Below are positions 7,507 through 13,050 of a DNA stretch of 13,050 nucleotides, in pieces. The stretch's first letter is position 1; each line of letters opens with the position of its first letter. Both the position numbers and the translations under genes were made by a program. Source of the DNA: Burkholderiaceae bacterium (GTDB taxonomy: Bacteria > Pseudomonadota > Gammaproteobacteria > Burkholderiales > Burkholderiaceae_E); NCBI GenBank assembly GCA_023258775.1, contig JALQWJ010000020.1, positions 1-13,050 on the forward strand. Direction: 5' to 3'. The notes below the pieces were generated by a model. That model had not been told where the DNA came from, made no database searches, and worked only from the letters and a program-made list of their open reading frames with translations.

Positions 7507-8249
7507 ATAAAGAAAGCTCGTCCGACAATGTTTTGCTCAGGCACAAAGCCCCAAAAACGACTGTCGAGACTGTTGTCACGATTATCTCCCATCATGAAGA
7601 AATGTCCTTGGGGAACGGTACATTCCACACTGTCAGCATCAAATCGACATTGATCTTTTTGCTTGAAGCTGTCCATTGGATGGACGAAAGATGGTTTGCC
7701 CGGTTCCGTCAGCACCAAATGTTCGCGATCGCTTAGCTTTTCGCGGTACTGCTTGGTGTATGACAATCGATCCGCATCAAAAAATTCGCCATCCGCTCTG
7801 AGGTCAACCGCTTTCCCATTAACGCTGAGCGTACCGGCTCGCCACAAAACCTTATCCCCCGGGACACCGACAAGACGCTTGATGTAGTCAAGACTGGGAT
7901 CAGGCGGGTATCGAAATACCACCACATCGCCGCGTTGCGGTTGTCCAAGGTCAATGATTTTCTTGTGGATCACTGGCAATCGAACCCCGTACTCGTACTT
8001 ATTGACCAGAATCAAGTCACCGATCAGCAAGGTGGGAAGCATCGAGCCCGAGGGTATACGGAAAGGCTCTGCTACAAAAGAGCGCAATAAAAAAATTACA
8101 AAAAAAACAGGAAAAAGCCCCGCCGTGTAATCGACCCACCAGGGATCAGCTTGTTCAGGATCGCGACGGGGCGCCCAAAGCCATCGGTTCAGAGCCCACA
8201 TTGCACCTGTAAACAGAACAACGAAGAACAAAATAAGAGAAAAATTCAT
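7461..8249 (-). CDS. lepB: Signal peptidase I
   Basis: This 262-aa inner-membrane serine protease removes signal peptides from Sec- and Tat-exported proteins. Two N-terminal membrane segments (about 2-22 and 43-60) flank a short loop rich in charge and tryptophan. The catalytic domain then faces the periplasm. The Ser-Lys dyad is visible as S69 in [10 protein letters not shown] and K124 in [12 protein letters not shown]. The conserved [11 protein letters not shown] box is at 221-231. The start overlaps the lepA stop as ATGA (8246-8249). lepA-lepB is a classic operon pair. The neighbouring MucD-type protease, which has a signal peptide, is a likely client. Confidence 0.96.
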   Translation of the reverse strand: MNFSLILFFVVLFTGAMWALNRWLWAPRRDPEQADPWWVDYTAGLFPVFFVIFLLRSFVAEPFRIPSGSMLPTLLIGDLILVNKYEYGVRLPVIHKKIIDLGQPQRGDVVVFRYPPDPSLDYIKRLVGVPGDKVLWRAGTLSVNGKAVDLRADGEFFDADRLSYTKQYREKLSDREHLVLTEPGKPSFVHPMDSFKQKDQCRFDADSVECTVPQGHFFMMGDNRDNSLDSRFWGFVPEQNIVGRAFFIWMNFSDLKRIGRFY

Positions 8250-10039
8250 CGGTCGTCAACCTGCAGAACGGCTAGAAAAGCCTCTTGAGGAATTTCAACA
8301 GATCCGACCTGCTTCATTCGCTTTTTGCCGGCCTTTTGCTTTTCGAGCAATTTTTTCTTTCGGGTTATGTCGCCGCCGTAACACTTCGCCAAAACATTCT
8401 TGCGAAGCGCTTTCACGTTTTCGCGGGCAATAATATTGGACCCAATCGCGGCTTGAATCGCGACGTCATACATTTGCCGCGGGATCAATTCACGCATCTT
8501 CGAGACCAGCTCACGCCCACGGCTTTGCGACACCGAACGATGAATCATCAACGATAAGGCATCAACCCGGTCGCCATTTACGAGCACATCGAGTTTGATC
8601 ACATCGGCTGCGCGGTACTCGAGAAAATCGTAGTCCATCGAGGCATAGCCTCGCGAGACCGACTTGAGTTTGTCGAAGAAATCGAGAACGATCTCATTCA
8701 TAGGTAATTCATAAGACAAATGAACCTGACGCCCGTGATAGGCGAGGTCGGTTTGTACACCTCGCTTATTCGTGCACAGCGTAATGACCGCACCGACATA
8801 GTCCTGCGGTACAAAGATCTTCACTGCCACCATGGGCTCACGAATCTCTTCAATTTTTGATGGATCTGGCATTTTCGAGGGATTCTCAACCCGATGCATC
8901 GTACCGTCTCGCAAGATCAATTCATAGACAACGGTGGGCGCTGTCGTAATTAAATCCATATCGAATTCGCGCTCAAGACGCTCTTGCACAATATCCATGT
9001 GCAATAAACCCAGAAACCCGCATCGGAAACCAAAACCCAATGCTTGTGAAACTTCGGGTTCGAACTGCAAGGATGCATCGTTGAGTTGAAGTTTTTCGAG
9101 CGCCTCGCGCATGGCTTCGTATTGATTAGCCTCGACGGGGTAAAGCCCTGCAAAAACCGATGGCTTTATTTCCTTAAACCCTGGAAGCGCATTTGCAGCA
9201 GGCGCCTGCACGTGGGTGAGCGTGTCGCCGACCTTTGCAGCCTTGAGCTCCTTGATACCGGCAATGACAAATCCCACTTCGCCAGCCGCAAGAAACTCTC
9301 TACTTTGAGACTTTGGCGTGAAGACACCAACTTGTTCGCAAACATAGTGTGTGTCGGTTGCCATGAGCCGAATCCGATCTCTTGGCTTAAGCCGACCGTT
9401 CACGACGCGAACCAGCATGACCACACCCACGTAGTTATCAAACCACGAATCAATAATCAAAGCCTGTAGCGCATCGCTTTCGCTGCCTCTCGGGGGCGGA
9501 ATCTTAGCAACTACCGTTTCCAGAATTTCATCGATACCTACGCCGGTTTTCGCGCTTGCACGCACCGCATCGCTTGCGTCAATACCAATCACATCCTCAA
9601 TTTCCTCTGCCGCCGTGTCCGGGTCAGCCGAGGGTAAATCCATTTTGTTGAGCACTGGAAGAACTTCAACATTAAGCTCGATTGCGGTGTAGCAGTTTGC
9701 AACGGTTTGTGCCTCAACACCTTGAGTGGCATCTACCACCAGCAGAGCCCCCTCGCAGGCCGAAAGCGACCGGCTGACTTCGTAGGAAAAATCAACATGC
9801 CCCGGTGTATCGATCAGATTGAGCCTATAGGTTTTTCCATCCTTGGCAAGGTAGCGAAGGGCCGCAGTCTGCGCCTTGATCGTGATGCCCCGTTCCTTCT
9901 CTAGATCCATTGAATCGAGAACTTGAGCTTCCATTTCCCGATCGCTTAAGCCGCCGCAGCGCTGAATCAAACGGTCGGCAAGTGTGGACTTGCCGTGATC
10001 GATATGCGCGATGATCGAGAAATTACGAATATCTAGCAT
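8246..10039 (-). CDS. lepA: Elongation factor 4 (LepA), translational GTPase
   Basis: This 597-aa ribosome-binding GTPase is related to EF-G. It has been linked to back-translocation and to 30S biogenesis or initiation. The start [20 protein letters not shown] matches the usual LepA N-terminus. G1 is AHIDHGKS (11-18), G2 lies in RGITIKAQT (50-58), G3 is DTPGH (77-81) and G4 is NKMD (131-134). The LepA-specific C-terminal end is present, with [20 protein letters not shown] and the final [11 protein letters not shown]. The frame is open to 10162, but the extra 41 residues overlap mucD and are not LepA-like. The ATG at 10039, 4 nt after the mucD stop, is therefore used. Confidence 0.97.
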   Translation of the reverse strand: MLDIRNFSIIAHIDHGKSTLADRLIQRCGGLSDREMEAQVLDSMDLEKERGITIKAQTAALRYLAKDGKTYRLNLIDTPGHVDFSYEVSRSLSACEGALLVVDATQGVEAQTVANCYTAIELNVEVLPVLNKMDLPSADPDTAAEEIEDVIGIDASDAVRASAKTGVGIDEILETVVAKIPPPRGSESDALQALIIDSWFDNYVGVVMLVRVVNGRLKPRDRIRLMATDTHYVCEQVGVFTPKSQSREFLAAGEVGFVIAGIKELKAAKVGDTLTHVQAPAANALPGFKEIKPSVFAGLYPVEANQYEAMREALEKLQLNDASLQFEPEVSQALGFGFRCGFLGLLHMDIVQERLEREFDMDLITTAPTVVYELILRDGTMHRVENPSKMPDPSKIEEIREPMVAVKIFVPQDYVGAVITLCTNKRGVQTDLAYHGRQVHLSYELPMNEIVLDFFDKLKSVSRGYASMDYDFLEYRAADVIKLDVLVNGDRVDALSLMIHRSVSQSRGRELVSKMRELIPRQMYDVAIQAAIGSNIIARENVKALRKNVLAKCYGGDITRKKKLLEKQKAGKKRMKQVGSVEIPQEAFLAVLQVDDR

Positions 10040-10043
10040 GAAC

Positions 10044-11543
10044 TCAGCGTCCAGGTCGGATCGGCACATACTGGGCCGAATCGCCGCGTCGAACGAGTGC
10101 CACAACGGCACGGGTTCGATCGAGTTTCGCGACAACATCATTGAACTGTGCAAGGTTGGCAATCTCTTGATTATTGATCGACAAAATCAAGTCACCGGCC
10201 TGAACACCTGCTCTTGCTGCTGGTCCGTCGACTGCATCGACTTGAACCCCACCGCGCAAGCGAAGTTGATTGCGACGTTCATCGCTCAACTCTGACACCA
10301 CCAATCCAAGAAAATTGCTTGGTGCGGCACCCGGTGTACTTCGCGGCGCAGCGGCACGAGCGGTCCGATCGGGCTCTGCCTCAGACACCACGACGACCAA
10401 GTCCTTGGGCACGCCCTTTCTCCAAATTCCGAGACTCGCCTTTGTGCCCGGTTTGGTGCCTCCCACAAGTCTTGGCAGATCAGAAGATCGCTCAATTGGT
10501 TTGCCCTCATAGCGCAGAATAATGTCACCGGCCTCAAGGCCTGCGCGCTCGGCTGGAGAGCCTCTTTCGACATTTCGCACCAAGGCTCCAGCAGCCTTAG
10601 GCAGACCGAGCGCCTCTGCAACCTCTTTACTGACTTCAGCAATACCAACGCCCATTCGCCCGCGAATCACGCGACCGCTGCTCCGCAGTTGCTCATAAAC
10701 CCTTTGGGCCTCGTCGATCGGTATTGCAAAGGAAATACCCATGAAGCCGCCGGTTCTCGAATAAATCATCGAGTTGATACCAACAACCTCACCGCGCAAA
10801 TTAAGTAAGGGTCCCCCAGAGTTACCAGGGTTGACCGCAACGTCGGTTTGAATAAAGGGCAAATACTCGCCTGTTTCGCGCCCTTTCGCAGACACAATAC
10901 CAGCTGTGACCGTGCTGTCGAGACCGAATGGCGAACCAATTGCGACCACCCATTCCCCGACCCGAAGTTTATTGCTGTCCCCAAAGCTCAAGCGAGGCAA
11001 GCCGCTTGCCTCCACTTTCAACAGCGCAACATCGGTACGCTCGTCTGAACCGATCAGCCGTGCTTTGAACTCGCGCCGGTCGGTCATTGTGACGATGATT
11101 TCATCGGCGCCGTTAACGACATGGTGATTGGTCAGCACGTAGCCATCTGCTGTAATGATAAAACCCGAACCGACGCCTCGAGGTACCTCATCGGGTCCGC
11201 CACCACGACCGCGCGGAGCATTCGGCGAAGGCATCGGACCAGGTCTAGGCATAAAGCGACGAAAAAACTCCGCCATGGGATCTTCTGCTTCGGATCGTGC
11301 AGCAGCGTTAGGATCACGTTTTTCGATCGTTCTAATATTGACCACGGCTGGACCGACTTTTTCGACTAAATCAGCGAAATCAGGAAGCCCTCGAACCGTT
11401 GCTGACAAGGCTGCGGGGGGCGAGGCTTGTGCATGACTCAAAAGCGGTGCGGCCAACGAGCATGTCAACACCAAAGCTGCCAGGGGTCTTGCTAGACAGC
11501 TTATGATCGATCGTCGAGACTCTAAGAAATGCGTTTGTTCCAT
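10044..11543 (-). CDS. mucD: Periplasmic Do-family serine endoprotease (MucD/DegQ type)
   Basis: This 499-aa HtrA-family protease degrades or handles misfolded envelope proteins. A basic N-terminus, a hydrophobic core (about 18-34) and SHAQA give a signal peptide cut near residue 40. The trypsin-like domain has H141 in LTNHHVV, D171 in DERTDVALL and S242 in NPGNSGGPL, a complete triad. A Pro/Gly/Arg-rich stretch (about 100-122) lies in the loop before the catalytic His. Two PDZ domains follow (about 295-385 and 410-490). In relatives the gene closes an rpoE-rseA-rseB-mucD cluster; here those three genes are missing upstream. The ribosome-binding site is weak, and no convincing promoter was found in the 121-nt upstream gap. 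The name mucD rests on context; degQ or degP would describe the same fold. Confidence 0.93.
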   Translation of the reverse strand: MEQTHFLESRRSIISCLARPLAALVLTCSLAAPLLSHAQASPPAALSATVRGLPDFADLVEKVGPAVVNIRTIEKRDPNAAARSEAEDPMAEFFRRFMPRPGPMPSPNAPRGRGGGPDEVPRGVGSGFIITADGYVLTNHHVVNGADEIIVTMTDRREFKARLIGSDERTDVALLKVEASGLPRLSFGDSNKLRVGEWVVAIGSPFGLDSTVTAGIVSAKGRETGEYLPFIQTDVAVNPGNSGGPLLNLRGEVVGINSMIYSRTGGFMGISFAIPIDEAQRVYEQLRSSGRVIRGRMGVGIAEVSKEVAEALGLPKAAGALVRNVERGSPAERAGLEAGDIILRYEGKPIERSSDLPRLVGGTKPGTKASLGIWRKGVPKDLVVVVSEAEPDRTARAAAPRSTPGAAPSNFLGLVVSELSDERRNQLRLRGGVQVDAVDGPAARAGVQAGDLILSINNQEIANLAQFNDVVAKLDRTRAVVALVRRGDSAQYVPIRPGR

Positions 11544-11664
11544 AGTCGGTGTCAGTTCAGTTATCGGGATGTTGTCGCGTCATGATTGCGGCTGCGATTA
11601 ACCGGGCCGCAGTAGCGGGATATTGCGGTGAGCCCTAATGAAATCAAGCATGGGCCTTTCATCC
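11544..11664 (-). other. Non-coding gap upstream of mucD
   Basis: This 121-nt gap is the longest on the coding strand to the right of pgsA. I looked for sigma70 boxes and for a sigma-E-like GGAACTT/TCAAA pair on the minus strand. The best sigma70 candidate is TTGATT (-35-like) with AATATC after 17 nt, matching only 4 and 3 of 6 consensus bases. A small CTGCG/CGCAG inverted repeat lies downstream without a T run. The gap probably holds the start of the mucD-lepA-lepB transcript, but nothing is firm. Confidence 0.3.
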
Positions 11665-12108
11665 CTAGGGATTATGCTGACCTCTTGACTCGACGGGTCG
11701 GGTATTTAAAGTTGTATGGTTTGTGCGCTGACCAATTGATTCAACCCGACGACCAGACCATATCAACCAGCGCCTAAGGTTGTACCAGGCGTCAAAAGAG
11801 GTACGTGCTTTAAGCCAATGCTGTCTAATACGCTTGCCACACAACCCTCGGAACTGAACCGAAACCATCCAATCCGTCATATGCCAGGCTTCGAGCTGCC
11901 AGGTCTGTACGAAGGCATCCGAGTCCTTGCCATGCATATTGCACTTTGCAGGCAAAAGAGGTTCAAGCAGACAACGCCCCGGTCCGATCGGTCGGATTGC
12001 CATCGTTGGCAGCTTGCGACGTGAAAAAAAATCTGGCCTCCATAACGTCGCAGCAAGCGGTATGCTTTGCCAACGCTCGCCGTGGTGCGGCGCTTGATGA
12101 TTACTCAC
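11665..12108 (-). CDS. Small tryptophan-rich protein with a YgfX-like C-terminal half
   Basis: This 147-aa ORF starts with GTG 6 nt after the fabF stop and has no clear ribosome-binding site. It contains nine Trp residues. By eye, residues 66-117 resemble the soluble end of YgfX-type proteins (the family also called CptA): a W/hydrophobic strand (70-87) ending in FR, GKRI (91-94), then SFDAWYNLRRWL, where D106, A107, W108, L111, R112 and W114 line up with the D-A-W-x2-L-R-x-W pattern I recall for that family. YgfX proteins usually begin with two membrane helices. Here residues 1-45 are polar and basic, and the other two minus-strand frames show no membrane segment either. It may be a shortened YgfX relative, a decaying gene, or unrelated. 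Family membership is inference from memory and not a database result. Confidence 0.5.
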   Translation of the reverse strand: MSNHQAPHHGERWQSIPLAATLWRPDFFSRRKLPTMAIRPIGPGRCLLEPLLPAKCNMHGKDSDAFVQTWQLEAWHMTDWMVSVQFRGLCGKRIRQHWLKARTSFDAWYNLRRWLIWSGRRVESIGQRTNHTTLNTRPVESRGQHNP

Positions 12109-12114
12109 GGAAAG

Positions 12115-13050
12115 CTATACCCGTGCCAGAACCAAGGTACCGTTGGTACCACCAAATCCAAAGGAATTTTTCATTGCGTGGGTAATGGTGATCTGGCGGG
12201 CTGTACGAGCGACATAGTCCAAATCACATGCTGGATCCTGGTTGTCGATGTTTATGGTGGGCGGAGACAGCTGGTGATGAACCGCGAGAGCAGTGAAAAC
12301 TGTCTCAATCCCACCAGCGCCACCTAACAAATGACCAGTCATTGATTTGGTGGAATTAATTGCAATTTTTTTCGCGGCTTCTTCACCAAATGCGAGCTTA
12401 ATTGCATCGCTCTCATTTTTGTCACCAAGCGGGGTTGAGGTGCCGTGGGCATTCAGATACTGAATCGCACCTGGCGCTAGTTTGGCATCAGCGAGCGCTA
12501 ATTGCATACACCTTGTTGGCCCATCGGTACTCGGTGCGGTGATGTGATTGGCGTCACCGGTCATACCAAACCCGACAACTTCGGCATAAATTTTAGCACA
12601 GCGCGCTTTCGCATGCTCAAAGTCTTCGAGCACCATCACACCCGCGCCCTCACCGAGCACAAATCCGTCACGGTCTCGGTCCCAGGGTCGAGATGCCGCA
12701 CTTGGCTCGTCGTTGCGTTGAGACAAGGCACGAGCAGCGCAGAACCCGCCCAGGCCGAGCGGAGATATCGTTGATTCAGCCCCCCCGGCAATCATCACGT
12801 CAGCGTCGCCATAACCGATCATTCTTGCGGCCATGCCAATGCTGTGTAGCCCAGTTGTGCAGGCGGTAACAATCGACAGATTGGGGCCCTTAAGGCCGAG
12901 CATGATCGCCAATTGTCCCGAGATCATGTTGATGATTGAACCTGGAACAAAAAAAGGAGAAATCCGACGTACACCTCGCGAGCTGTATTCGCGATGTGTG
13001 TCTTCGATCATCGGCAAACCGCCGATACCAGAACTTACCAAACAGCCTGC
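12115..13050 (-). CDS. fabF: Beta-ketoacyl-ACP synthase II, 5' end beyond the window
   Basis: The visible 311 residues are the C-terminal three quarters of a ketosynthase that condenses malonyl-ACP with acyl-ACP in fatty acid elongation. About 100 N-terminal residues lie past the right edge, and the reading frame stays open to position 13050. Counting from the edge, the catalytic Cys is C64 in TACTTGLHSIG (codon 12859-12861). The two His are H202 in NAHGTSTPLGD and H240 in KSMTGHLLGGAGG, with K235 beside the second. This Cys-His-His set fits FabB/FabF. The N-terminal SSGIGGLPMIE and C-terminal NSFGFGGTNGTLVL favour FabF. The gene is intact up to its TAG at 12115. It ends 6 nt before the small YgfX-like ORF. 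Confidence 0.95.
   Translation of the reverse strand, partial: AGCLVSSGIGGLPMIEDTHREYSSRGVRRISPFFVPGSIINMISGQLAIMLGLKGPNLSIVTACTTGLHSIGMAARMIGYGDADVMIAGGAESTISPLGLGGFCAARALSQRNDEPSAASRPWDRDRDGFVLGEGAGVMVLEDFEHAKARCAKIYAEVVGFGMTGDANHITAPSTDGPTRCMQLALADAKLAPGAIQYLNAHGTSTPLGDKNESDAIKLAFGEEAAKKIAINSTKSMTGHLLGGAGGIETVFTALAVHHQLSPPTINIDNQDPACDLDYVARTARQITITHAMKNSFGFGGTNGTLVLARV

Noticed and set aside
9086..9469. Plus-strand open frame of 127 residues antisense to lepA
   Set aside because: It is fully inside a strongly conserved gene and has no recognisable features.
10040..10162. Longer lepA with 41 extra N-terminal residues
   Set aside because: The extension lies inside the mucD 3' end. The ATG at 10039 gives the standard LepA N-terminus.
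1..13050. CRISPR array, insertion sequence, prophage or defence system
   Set aside because: There are no regularly spaced repeats, transposase or integrase frames, or attachment-site duplications. Apart from one small ORF every gene belongs to a housekeeping family.

Overview
The window is a bacterial chromosomal segment, roughly half G+C by eye. It carries twelve protein genes and two tRNA genes, all on the minus strand, so transcription runs from the right edge to the left. The gene order fabF, (small ORF), mucD, lepA, lepB, rnc, era, recO, pdxJ, acpS, nagZ, uvrC, pgsA, tRNA-Gly, tRNA-Cys is typical of Betaproteobacteria, probably Burkholderiales. Protein details such as a MucD-type protease directly upstream of lepA fit this. 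I cannot name a genus from sequence alone.

Region by region, right to left. 12115-13050 is the 3' three quarters of fabF, a fatty acid elongation ketosynthase. 11665-12108 is a small tryptophan-rich ORF whose C-terminal half resembles the soluble part of YgfX-type proteins. After a 121-nt gap, 10044-11543 encodes a periplasmic Do-family protease (MucD/DegQ type). From there to 439 the genes are packed with 4-nt gaps, ATGA stop/start overlaps, or overlaps of 19-58 nt: lepA (elongation factor 4), lepB (signal peptidase I), rnc (RNase III), era (ribosome-assembly GTPase), recO (recombination mediator), pdxJ (vitamin B6 synthesis), acpS (activation of acyl carrier protein), nagZ (cell-wall recycling), uvrC (nucleotide excision repair) and pgsA (phosphatidylglycerol synthesis). 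The only larger gap in this run is 40 nt, between recO and pdxJ. The left end holds a good sigma70-type promoter, tRNA-Gly(GCC), tRNA-Cys(GCA) and a probable intrinsic terminator. Positions 1-69 beyond the terminator show nothing I recognise.

The genes serve ordinary growth: translation and ribosome maturation (lepA, era, rnc, tRNAs), protein export and envelope quality control (lepB, mucD), membrane lipid synthesis (fabF, acpS, pgsA), wall recycling (nagZ), cofactor synthesis (pdxJ) and DNA repair (recO, uvrC). AcpS activates the carrier protein that FabF works on.

I found no mobile element, CRISPR array or new multi-gene system. The most interesting spot is the fabF-mucD junction. There the sigma-E module (rpoE-rseA-rseB), usual in relatives, is missing, and a shortened YgfX-like ORF remains.
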